Position numbers and translations under genes: made by a program. Shown one piece after another: positions 8,012 to 16,700 of a stretch of 64,000 nt of DNA. The notes beneath the pieces were generated by a model. It was not told the DNA's origin. It made no database searches and was given only the letters and a program-made list of their open reading frames with translations. This DNA comes from JAZOTM01 sp045657625. Its GTDB lineage: Bacteria > Bacillota > Clostridia > Lachnospirales > Lachnospiraceae. How positions within the stretch are numbered: the first letter of the stretch is position 1; every line of letters starts with the position of its first letter. The DNA is taken from positions 1-64,000 of the forward strand of contig JAZOTM010000012.1 in assembly GCA_045657625.1 (NCBI GenBank), written 5' to 3'.

Positions 8012-8752
8012 CTATTTTAGAAATTGCTCGATGGTTTCAATAATTTCCGCCGCCGGCATATTTTTTAACAAATATTTCACGGGCCTGTAGGCTGCCGCCG
8101 TAAGCACACTCTCTCTATCATCTTTTGCAGTCAAAAACATAACCGGGATGTCTCTTAACTGCGGGCGTTTTCCGATTTCGGCTAAAACCTCCGGTCCATT
8201 CATTTCCGGCATTTCATAATCCAATAATATCAGATCCACCTTTTCAAAATCCAACAACTTTAAGGCATCCGCACCGGAATTTACCATTAAAGTCAAATAC
8301 TTAGATGCCAACAACTGCTGCATGGCACGAAGCATTGTAGGATCATCATCCACAATCAAAATACGCTTTTTCGGGCGCACGGTTGCCGGATGTAAAATAC
8401 GCTCCAATTCCTCTGTCAAATCGGTAAGATTTAACGGGCGCACAAAGGAACGTGTAATTCGTTCACGGGAAATGCAATAATAAGCTTCCTCTAAGTCATT
8501 ATTGCTTCCAATTACGAATAATTTTGTACGCTGTGGTAAGTTTTTCTCCAACCGGGACAAAATCAGCTTGCACTCCTCTGATTCTTGGGCTAAATACATA
8601 ATGCAAATACGAGGGTACTCCTTCATAGTAGCAATTGATTCCGGATCCAAATCCTTTACTAACAGGGTATAATGTTGATCCTGTAGTCCGGAAATGATTG
8701 CATTCACCATAAAACTGTTTGAGTCACCAATAAATAAGATTTTCTCATTCAT
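8012..8752 (-). CDS. Response regulator: receiver-like domain + REC, no output domain
   Basis: 246 residues. The C-terminal half (about 129-246) is a full receiver: acidic pocket D135-D137, phospho-acceptor Asp178 in LILLDYEMP, Thr208 and Lys210 in FLTAKDD. The N-terminal half (about 3-118) begins like a receiver (KILFIGDSNSF) but lacks the acidic pocket and the acceptor Asp, so it looks like a degenerate receiver. There is no DNA-binding or enzymatic output, so it probably works by protein-protein contact or as a phosphate carrier in a relay. It lies between a hybrid kinase (65-base gap) and the L,D-transpeptidase (23-base gap). The protein at 21848-22606 has the same two-part layout and is a paralogue. 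Confidence 0.85.
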   Translation of the reverse strand: MNEKILFIGDSNSFMVNAIISGLQDQHYTLLVKDLDPESIATMKEYPRICIMYLAQESEECKLILSRLEKNLPQRTKLFVIGSNNDLEEAYYCISRERITRSFVRPLNLTDLTEELERILHPATVRPKKRILIVDDDPTMLRAMQQLLASKYLTLMVNSGADALKLLDFEKVDLILLDYEMPEMNGPEVLAEIGKRPQLRDIPVMFLTAKDDRESVLTAAAYRPVKYLLKNMPAAEIIETIEQFLK

Positions 8753-8817
8753 CGTTTCAGTTTCCTTTATCTGAAATACTATTTATTGCAACATTTGAAT
8801 CTTATACCACGATATGA

Positions 8818-11376
8818 TTATTCCGTCAAGAGTTCCAATGTTCCATCCCTGTCAACATTTACAAGCCTTGCTTTCATCATATCATATTTTTCGCTCTCGT
8901 CATCAGGAATTCGATAGTTTTCCAAAGTTTTAAGAATTGCGTCAGCACTGGCAAAATCGAAAACAGAGACAAATTCATAAATCGCCTCATAAGCATTTCG
9001 TAATTCCTTCTTGGAAATCTCCGGTTTTTCCTTCTCATCCGGGGAAGACTTCTTCACCACATCATTTAACCAAATTCGATAATTCCGAAGTAATTCAATG
9101 GTTTGTGGTGCTCTTTCCCAGATACTTTCCGCATCGGAAATTTCTCCTGCCTGCTCCAAATATGCAGCTTGTTCAGAAAGCTCTATAGCACCGATTAATC
9201 TCGCAGAACTCTTTAGGGCATGCACCTTTATCGTAAATTCCTTCCATTGCTCGGCCTTCATAAACTTTTCAATCTCCGTCGCTAAACTTGGCACGGTTTC
9301 AAAAAAGTTCTTTACAGCAGAAATCCAAATCTCTTCTGTACCGCAGGTCCGTTGCGCTTCTTCCAGATTGATGCCTTCGATATTGCTGTATTCCTTCCAA
9401 CCCTTTTCTTCTTCTGCATCTTCTGTCTCTGTGTAATCCACATAGCCTTCATCCCCCGGTCGAAGAACCAATTCGTCCGGAAGCAATTGCACCAATAACG
9501 CCTCTAATCGCGAAGCCTCAATGGGTTTGGAAAGATATGCATCAAAGCCTTCCTGTAAGTAACGTTCCTTGGCTCCCTGTACCACATTGGCGGTAAGTGC
9601 AACACAAGGCGTGCTCAAATTCAAACACCGTTTCAACGTTTTCATAATATGGAGAGCTTCTACGCCATCCATACTGGGCATTCTATGATCAATAAATATC
9701 AAATCATATTTCTTTTTGCAAACCATATCCAGCATCATTTCACCGCTGTCTGCACTATCAATCTGTAATTGGGTTTGCTTCAGCAATCCCTTAAATACGA
9801 TGATATTCATTTCCGTATCATCCACAACCAAAATATTTGCATGTGGTGCCACAAACATCGCCTGGTACTGTGCGCCTGATATCAAAGATCTTTGATATGC
9901 CTCGGTGAAATCTCCCATTGCCTCCCAATCCAAAACCTGCTGTCGAACAACAAAGGAAAACTCACTTCCTACCCCGTACTCACTTTCCACCTTTAATTCG
10001 GAATTCATAATATGTAAGAGCTTCATAACAATACTCAGACCCAAACCGGAACCTTCAATAGTCTTATTCCGCTCTTCCTCAATTCGCTCAAAAGGCTGGA
10101 AAAGTTTTTCCATGTCCTCTTCCTTGATACCAATTCCCGTATCCTTTACAGAAACCAATAAATCCACGTGACCTGGGTCTGTCTTTTCAAAGGTCACACT
10201 CAAGTCCACCGAGCCCTTTTCTGTATACTTGATGGCATTGGTTAATATGTTTAGGATCACCTGTTTGATCTTCTGGGCATCTCCACGCATCGTCTTAGGA
10301 ATCTGCTCATCCGCATAAATATGAAACTCCAATTTTTTCTCTTTGATACGAGGCATTGCACCATTAATCAAATCATTTAACATGGAGCTCATATCATATT
10401 CATCCTCCAGAAGGTCCATACGTCCGGCCTCAATTCTGGAGAAATCCAAGACATCATTGATCAAGCCTAGTAAAGTATTTCCGGAATTCTGAATATCCAT
10501 AGCATAACGAATAATTTCCGGATTCTTTGCCTCACGAATAATCATTTCATCCAATCCCAAAATAGCATTAATCGGCGTACGAATCTCATGAGACATATTG
10601 GAAAGGAAGGATGTTTTTGCTTCGTTGGCTGCTTTTGCCGCTTCCTCTGCCTTCTGCAACTGTTCCATCGTCGCCAACAGTCGCTTGAAATCCGGTGATT
10701 CAATGGTGAAATATAAAATATAAATACCAATGGAAGTACCAAAAAATCCATATTTAAAATTGTTCACAATATAAGATTGTAAAAGAATGCCGGAGAGCAT
10801 AAATACATAGGAAATCAATATGGCAATGAAATACAGATTGCTCAAATTTTTTCTCCTACGAATCAGTAAAAATCCGGAATATAAAATCAAGTAAATCGGA
10901 ATCACAATGGCAATGGTAAACCGAATCGGCATATCAAAGTACCCATCCTCTACCCGATGTCCCGTCACAAAACAATAGGTAATATAGAATAATAAAATAG
11001 CCAACGTGCCATAAACAATTGCATTATTCAATTTGTGAAACAGCATTTGATGAGAATGTTCATAAATAACAGATTCTATATAAGTAGAAATACGATAAGC
11101 TACCAAAATCACGTATACACACTTGCATCCATATAGGAACATCAAGGGCTCATAACGCATATTGGTATATAAATAGATAATGCTATTAAACAGTACATCA
11201 AATACAGCCGCTTGCATCACATAGTATGCAAGCAACTGAAAACTTTGACTACTTTTTGTACTGTCCTTATAGCGTAGACGTAAAAATGTATATAATACGA
11301 TATCAAATAGAGCGGCAGAAAATTCCATAAAAAAGCCACTATATCTTAAAGCTTCACTCAAGGCATTTGTGTCCAT
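8818..11376 (-). CDS. Hybrid histidine kinase: 7-8 TM sensor, HisKA, HATPase, REC, HPt
   Basis: 852 residues from the chosen ATG. Order: multi-pass membrane sensor (about residues 5-225), coiled-coil linker rich in Ala/Glu, HisKA with SNMSHEIRTP (phospho-His about 263), HATPase (DTGIG and GSGLGL boxes), receiver with FIDHRMP (acceptor Asp about 563), HPt with KVHALKSSAR (His about 719), and a 65-residue C-terminal domain shared with two other kinases in this window. A TTG codon at 11418 would add 14 residues. I prefer the ATG at 11374-11376 because AAAGGA lies 8 bases upstream and the predicted promoter puts the transcript start at about the TTG. The ligand is unknown. It heads a likely operon with a receiver protein and an L,D-transpeptidase. 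Confidence 0.92.
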   Translation of the reverse strand: MDTNALSEALRYSGFFMEFSAALFDIVLYTFLRLRYKDSTKSSQSFQLLAYYVMQAAVFDVLFNSIIYLYTNMRYEPLMFLYGCKCVYVILVAYRISTYIESVIYEHSHQMLFHKLNNAIVYGTLAILLFYITYCFVTGHRVEDGYFDMPIRFTIAIVIPIYLILYSGFLLIRRRKNLSNLYFIAILISYVFMLSGILLQSYIVNNFKYGFFGTSIGIYILYFTIESPDFKRLLATMEQLQKAEEAAKAANEAKTSFLSNMSHEIRTPINAILGLDEMIIREAKNPEIIRYAMDIQNSGNTLLGLINDVLDFSRIEAGRMDLLEDEYDMSSMLNDLINGAMPRIKEKKLEFHIYADEQIPKTMRGDAQKIKQVILNILTNAIKYTEKGSVDLSVTFEKTDPGHVDLLVSVKDTGIGIKEEDMEKLFQPFERIEEERNKTIEGSGLGLSIVMKLLHIMNSELKVESEYGVGSEFSFVVRQQVLDWEAMGDFTEAYQRSLISGAQYQAMFVAPHANILVVDDTEMNIIVFKGLLKQTQLQIDSADSGEMMLDMVCKKKYDLIFIDHRMPSMDGVEALHIMKTLKRCLNLSTPCVALTANVVQGAKERYLQEGFDAYLSKPIEASRLEALLVQLLPDELVLRPGDEGYVDYTETEDAEEEKGWKEYSNIEGINLEEAQRTCGTEEIWISAVKNFFETVPSLATEIEKFMKAEQWKEFTIKVHALKSSARLIGAIELSEQAAYLEQAGEISDAESIWERAPQTIELLRNYRIWLNDVVKKSSPDEKEKPEISKKELRNAYEAIYEFVSVFDFASADAILKTLENYRIPDDESEKYDMMKARLVNVDRDGTLELLTE

Positions 11377-11426
11377 GAAATCGTCCTTTCTTTGACCAAA
11401 CTCCAAAGACTCTCCCAACCATACAA

Positions 11427-11455
11427 ATTATACCTTGGTTTTTTTCAAATAGCAA
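11427..11455 (-). promoter_or_regulatory. Promoter of the kinase-regulator-transpeptidase operon
   Basis: Minus strand: -35 TTGCTA (complement of 11450-11455), 17-base spacer, -10 TATAAT (complement of 11427-11432). The expected start near 11420 leaves a leader of about 45 bases to the ATG at 11376. Confidence 0.7.
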
Positions 11456-11503
11456 AAAAGATTCTCTAAACTTTTCTAATATTTATACGAATTTTTGCCT
11501 GTT

Positions 11504-12448
11504 CTAACGAATGCCCAAGGCCTGTTTTGCAAGAGCATCTGCCAAATCATTGTAATGATTATTCGAATGTCCCTTCACTTTCTTAAATTCTACATTTAAT
11601 TTTTCTTTGATACTGTCATAATAAGCCTTGTATGCCTTCGTGCCATCTTTATTGGTCTTCCATTCTCCTAAGCACCACTTGGCAATGCCCTCATAATCGT
11701 AGTACAAGCAAATTTTTGGAATGCCTCTTTTTACTGCATATTCCATTGCCGTTCTGGCTCCCATAATTTCACCGGCCACATTATGCATGGTAGCAAGATC
11801 CGGATCCATGTATTTTTCACAGTAAGTCTCCTCTCCTTCCGGAGTCAATACCACCATACCATATGAAAATTCTTGGGTAACCTTGTTGTAACTTCCATCC
11901 ACATAGATTTCCAAACACTCCGGAACAGCCTGCTCCGAATGCTTTTCCTCTGCCTGAACCGGTGATTTTTCATCTCGATCCAGCACATATTCCATCTGCG
12001 TTTCTTTGACACCCATGCCCATTTTCTCATAAAAATGTCTGGCTGAGTCATTGCCTTCCCAAACATTTAAAGATACTTCGTAACATCCTAGGCGACGAGC
12101 CTCACTCTTTACAAACTCAAACAGTTGCTGTCCTAAATGCATGCCTCTGGCAGAAGCATCTACACATAAATCGTCAATAAACATGGATGTGAAAGGTACC
12201 ATATTGGTAGAAAATGGTTGCTCTTTCAATATACAAAATGCGTAACCAAGTACTTCATCTGCTTCATTCGCTGCCACATATACCGGTCTTTTATCATCTG
12301 CAAAAATAGCCAATAATTCGTCCTTAGTATATTTTGTCGTGCCGGAAATAAAAATATCCGGGCGAATGGAGGCATGGATTTCCAATACCTGACTTAACAA
12401 TTCACTTACTTTTGGTATGTCTTTTTCAATTGCTCTACGTATCTGCAT
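11504..12448 (-). CDS. GNAT acetyltransferase fused to RNase H domain
   Basis: 314 residues from ATG 12446-12448 (SD AGAGGG 9 bases upstream); an in-frame TTG 45 bases earlier is less likely. The N-terminal domain (about 1-160) is a GNAT fold: LGYAFCIL strand, DDLCVDASARGMHLGQQL acetyl-CoA loop, NDSARHFYEKMGM. After a charged linker (about 160-178) comes an RNase HI-like domain (about 180-314) with the four acidic residues in order: Asp184 (IYVDGSY), Glu227 (VAGEIMGA), Asp251 (YYDYEGIA), Asp301 (NDLADALAK). It also has KGHSNN, like the RNase HI basic/His loop. The first domain would acetylate an unknown amine; the second should cut RNA in RNA-DNA hybrids. It sits 69 bases after the aldo/keto reductase gene, probably co-transcribed with it. 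Confidence 0.88.
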   Translation of the reverse strand: MQIRRAIEKDIPKVSELLSQVLEIHASIRPDIFISGTTKYTKDELLAIFADDKRPVYVAANEADEVLGYAFCILKEQPFSTNMVPFTSMFIDDLCVDASARGMHLGQQLFEFVKSEARRLGCYEVSLNVWEGNDSARHFYEKMGMGVKETQMEYVLDRDEKSPVQAEEKHSEQAVPECLEIYVDGSYNKVTQEFSYGMVVLTPEGEETYCEKYMDPDLATMHNVAGEIMGARTAMEYAVKRGIPKICLYYDYEGIAKWCLGEWKTNKDGTKAYKAYYDSIKEKLNVEFKKVKGHSNNHYNDLADALAKQALGIR

Positions 12449-12517
12449 ATTGCTAGCCCTCTTTTCTTTGTTTCTTCTGTTGGTCTTTTTCAACGGCTCT
12501 ATCAGTATAACAGATAC

Positions 12518-13654
12518 TTAGGCAGTTTCAAAGGTATCTGCCACTTTCGTCAAAAGTTCACGAATTGGCAAATGTTGCGGACAGACCTTTTCGCACTTTC
12601 CACACTTAATACATTCCGAAGCCTTCGCATGACCGTCGATTGTCAATACATTAGCATAATAAAAGGCGGTATTCCAATTATGAAATGCTTCATGCGCATT
12701 AACCGATGCGAACATATCCGGAATCAAAATATTCTTTGGGCAATGGTTTTCTTCCACACAATAGCGACAGGAAGTACATGGAATCAAATTCAGATTTTTG
12801 AAAATATTACAAACCTTTGTCACTGCTTCCAGTTCTTTTTCCTCCAAAGGTTTAAAATCTGCCATTGCGCTTAAGTTGTCTTCCATTTGCTCCATATTGC
12901 TCATACCGGAAAGAACCATTGTCATTTGATCAAAGCTGGCTGCAAAACGAATGGCATAGCTGGCATTGCTACCGCCCTTTAATTCGCGGAAAATTGCATC
13001 CGCTTCTTTTGGAAGATTTACCAGACTTCCTCCCTTTACAGGCTCCATCACAATGACCGGTTTCTGATGCTTGACACAAACCTCATAGACTTTCCGACTT
13101 TCTACAGAAGCGTCTTCATAATCCGCATAGTTAAACTGAATCTGAACCACTTCCACCTCCGGATGCTCGGTCAAAATCATATCCAATACTTCTGCCTTAT
13201 CATGGAAAGAAATTCCAAAATGTTTGATCAATCCTTCTTTTTTAAATTCATAGGCAGTCTCATAAGCACGACAGGCTTTGAATTTTTGATAATTATCTCG
13301 ATTCTGCGCATGCATCAAATAAAAATCAAAGTACTCCACGCCACACCACTTCAACTGATTTTCAAAGAACGGACGGATATCCTCCTGATTTTGAAAATAA
13401 GGATCCGTAAGCTTATTCGTCAATAAGAACTTGCTTCTGTCATAACGTGCAGACAGACATTCTGCGATAGCAAGTTCCGATTTTCCATTGATATAACCAT
13501 GGGCTGTATCAAAATAATTCAAGCCGGAATCCAAAAATGCATCAATCATTTTATTGAATTCCTCTTTGTCTACCTCTTCTCCCTGCATGGGTAAACGCAT
13601 GCAACCAAATCCAAAATTACCATGAATTTCGTCGAAAAACTTATTTTTTAGCAT
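12518..13654 (-). CDS. Aldo/keto reductase with C-terminal two-[4Fe-4S] ferredoxin domain
   Basis: 378 residues. The N-terminal TIM barrel carries the AKR tetrad in order: Asp49 and Tyr54 (FDTAHGYING), Lys81 (TNKLTD), His115 (YLMHAQ). A C-terminal extension (about 285-378) has two cysteine clusters, C293-x2-C296-x2-C299-x5-C305-P and C348-x2-C351-x2-C354-x3-C358-P, as in bacterial ferredoxin. This AKR+Fe-S form is typical of anaerobes; electrons may pass between ferredoxin and an aldehyde or ketone. The upstream promoter has a MerR-type 19-base spacer with a central dyad, suggesting induction by an electrophile or aldehyde. The GNAT-RNase H gene follows. A strong GGAGGAGGT SD precedes the ATG. 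Confidence 0.92.
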   Translation of the reverse strand: MLKNKFFDEIHGNFGFGCMRLPMQGEEVDKEEFNKMIDAFLDSGLNYFDTAHGYINGKSELAIAECLSARYDRSKFLLTNKLTDPYFQNQEDIRPFFENQLKWCGVEYFDFYLMHAQNRDNYQKFKACRAYETAYEFKKEGLIKHFGISFHDKAEVLDMILTEHPEVEVVQIQFNYADYEDASVESRKVYEVCVKHQKPVIVMEPVKGGSLVNLPKEADAIFRELKGGSNASYAIRFAASFDQMTMVLSGMSNMEQMEDNLSAMADFKPLEEKELEAVTKVCNIFKNLNLIPCTSCRYCVEENHCPKNILIPDMFASVNAHEAFHNWNTAFYYANVLTIDGHAKASECIKCGKCEKVCPQHLPIRELLTKVADTFETA

Positions 13655-13687
13655 AAAATACCTCCTCCGCGATTCTATATACTAAGC

Positions 13688-13718
13688 ATCTTAGCACTTA
13701 AACCAAACTTTAAGTCAA
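13688..13718 (-). promoter_or_regulatory. MerR-type promoter of the aldo/keto reductase gene
   Basis: Minus strand: -35 TTGACT (complement of 13713-13718), an unusually long 19-base spacer, -10 TAAGAT (complement of 13688-13693). The spacer is largely filled by the dyad CTTAAA-6-TTTAAG (13697-13714). Long-spacer promoters with a dyad between the boxes are the hallmark of MerR-family activation, and CTTAAA..TTTAAG resembles the AdhR/NmlR subgroup. The -35 box lies inside the 3' end of the upstream kinase gene. No MerR gene is in the window. Confidence 0.7.
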
Positions 13719-16700
13719 TAGTAAATTCTCGAGTGCATCCCAATCAAAGGTTTTGAGCGCTTTTTTCGCTTTTTCTAAGAAATCTCGGTCATCTTCCTGC
13801 AACGCATATTCTTCCAATTGATGCAAAACCATTTCCGTGCCATCATAATCCATCATCTGGCAAAGTTCTTTCAATGCCCGGAAGGCATCTTCTCTCATTT
13901 CCGGAGTTATGGGTTCTTTTCCGGAATCATCCAAAGACAATTCCTCCTGCGCTAGGAAAATTTCATGAAATTCTTCAAATAATTTTTGATATTCTTGTAA
14001 AACCCCCTCGGTTTTTTCCTGAATATAATCCCAATCCTCATTACGACCGGCATTTTCCAATTCCAATGCTTCTTCGGAAAGGTGATAAGCCCCTACCAAT
14101 CTGGCCGTACTCTTCAAAGCATGCACTTGAATGGTGTAATTATGGATATCCTTTGCATCGTAATACTCTTGAATCATACCAATACGATTCTCTGCGGTAT
14201 CATGGAAATTCTTACAAATAACCTGGAACACATCTTGTCCACCTGCAGTTTCGATTCCCTTTTCCAAATCAATCTCCGGAATTTTTGCCGCCTGAATAAA
14301 GAAACTATCTTCCTGTTCCGGCTCTTCTGTCTTTGCGACCTCCGGTTCTTCTTCCGTTCCATCCAACAGAATAATTTTGTCATCCGGTAAATAGCTTTGA
14401 ATCATGGCTTCCAATTTCACACTATCCAAAGGTTTGGATAAATAATTGGTGTAACCCATACGAAGATACTCTTCTCTAGCCCCTTTCACCGCATGGGCGG
14501 TCAGTACGATAATCGGCGTCTCTTCATTTAATTCGCTTTCGCTTCGGATGGCATGCATCGTTTCTTCGCCACTCATTTCCGGCATCATAGAATCCAGCAG
14601 AATAATATCGTACTGTTTATGCATCGCCATTTCCAATGCCTTCATACCGGAGGAAGCCAAATCCACGTTTACCTGAATTCGCTTTAACAATCCCTGGGCC
14701 ACGATCAAATTCATTTCCACATCATCCACAAGCAGGATTTCTGCTTCCGGTGCATGGAAATGCTCTTTTTCTGTAACATCTGAAGTCTGAGATGCTTCGA
14801 TTTCCCTATAATCTCCCAGTTTTTCCATGCTTCTTGCCACCTGTGGCACCACAAAAGAGAAGGTAGATCCCATGCCATATTCACTGGAAACCTCCAGACG
14901 ACTACCCATTTTTTCCAATAAGCTCTGGGTAATACTCATACCAAGTCCTGTGCCTTCTACATGTTTATTTCTTTGCTCATCCAAGCGCTGATACGGACTA
15001 AACAAACGAAGCAAATCCTCTTCCTTGATACCCACACCGGTATCCGAAACACTTGCATATAACAAGATTTCATTGCCTTCTACCACTTCGTGATGCATCG
15101 CAAGGGTTACCGTTCCTTTTTCCGTATATTTCACTGCATTATTCAAAATATTCAATAAAATCTGCTGCATACGCACATCATCCCCATAAAGATAACGTGG
15201 CATATCTTCCTGAATTTCCAATTCCAAATTCAGTTTCTTTTCTTGAATCTTCGGCGAAATCATATTTATCAAATCATGGATTAATTTTCCTAAATCATAT
15301 TCGCCTTCCACCAGTTCCAAATTTCCGGACTCAATTTTTGAGAAGTCCAAAATATCATTAATCAAGGCCAATAATGTATGACTGGAGGCCTCAATATCCT
15401 TTGCATATTTCTTAATCACCGGTTGCTCTGCTTCGCGCAAAATCATGGTATCCATACCAATAATGGCATTGATTGGGGTACGAATTTCATGAGACATATT
15501 TGCCAAAAATACCGACTTCGTCTTATTCGCCTCTGCCTCCATGTGCAATGCACGTTCCAAAGCTTCTGTTTTTTCACGTTCCAACCTTCCAATGACTTTT
15601 TCATGAGCGCTCTGCTGCCGTTTGACCATCAATTGTACATTGCCTCTCACCACAGCCAGACCAATCATAAAAAGTAATAAAATCAATATTCCAAAGAAAT
15701 ACATACGGAAATACGTCGTTTCATAAAGTTCGCGATTCTTCGTAACGATATATATCTGTTCCGACAATACTTCTCCGGAATCGCTCAACATTTCAATATG
15801 AAATTCATGACTACCATAGGGAATCATATAATAAGTAATGGTTTCCACTTCACTGGAAAGCGCTGTTACTTTTTCTTCATCCACCCCTGTCAAATAATAG
15901 CGAACACGAGGATCTGCGGTGGTAAAATTATTTACTTCCAAAGTGAAATCTACTTTTTGCACGCCACGCGGGATAATGATTTCTCCAAGTTCCGTAATGT
16001 TAATTTTTTTCCCGTCCAACTGCACTGCTGTGATTTTCGATTTGTAGGTATTGACTTCCATTTCATAGTTCAACATGTCTAATGCATAAACACCGGTATT
16101 TCCACAAACATATAAAATACCCTCTGCATTTACATAGTTCCATGCATTGCTGGTCAAACTACCCGGCAATCCGGATTTTTGATCTAATAAGGCATAATTC
16201 GTGATACCTGATTCAGACATTAAGTTTTCGTAATCTAACACATAAATTCCGGCACCGCCAATCACAAACACATTTCCATCTTCATTTTGATATAAATCAT
16301 AATTGTTAAAATAAGAGAGTCCCTCTAATTCTCGAATTTGATAATTTTCATTCATGTAGCACAAACCGCTTCCGGTCAGTACAAAATAGCCATTTCCTAC
16401 TCGATCATCTACAATTCTCAAAATCACTCCGGAACTCAACCCATCTTCTTTGGTAATATGAGAAACAACCTCACCATCCTTAATGACATAAATTCCTTCT
16501 CCATCGCTACCGGCGAGAAGCCGGCCATCTTCTGTTTCCCATACATTCAAAATCAAGGATTGCCCAATAACATCTCCCGGGACCATGGTAGACACGACTT
16601 TCCGATTCTGAATAAAACTCAACCCATTGTCTCCACTCGTAAGCAACGTCCCATCTGCCAAAACTACCATAAAACGAATACGAAGATCCTTTTCTTCCTC

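Noticed and set aside
11374..11418. TTG start giving a longer kinase
   Set aside because: No SD, and it coincides with the expected transcript start; the ATG 42 bases on has a good SD. The same reasoning was used for the GNAT-RNase H, Cache kinase and mutS2 starts.
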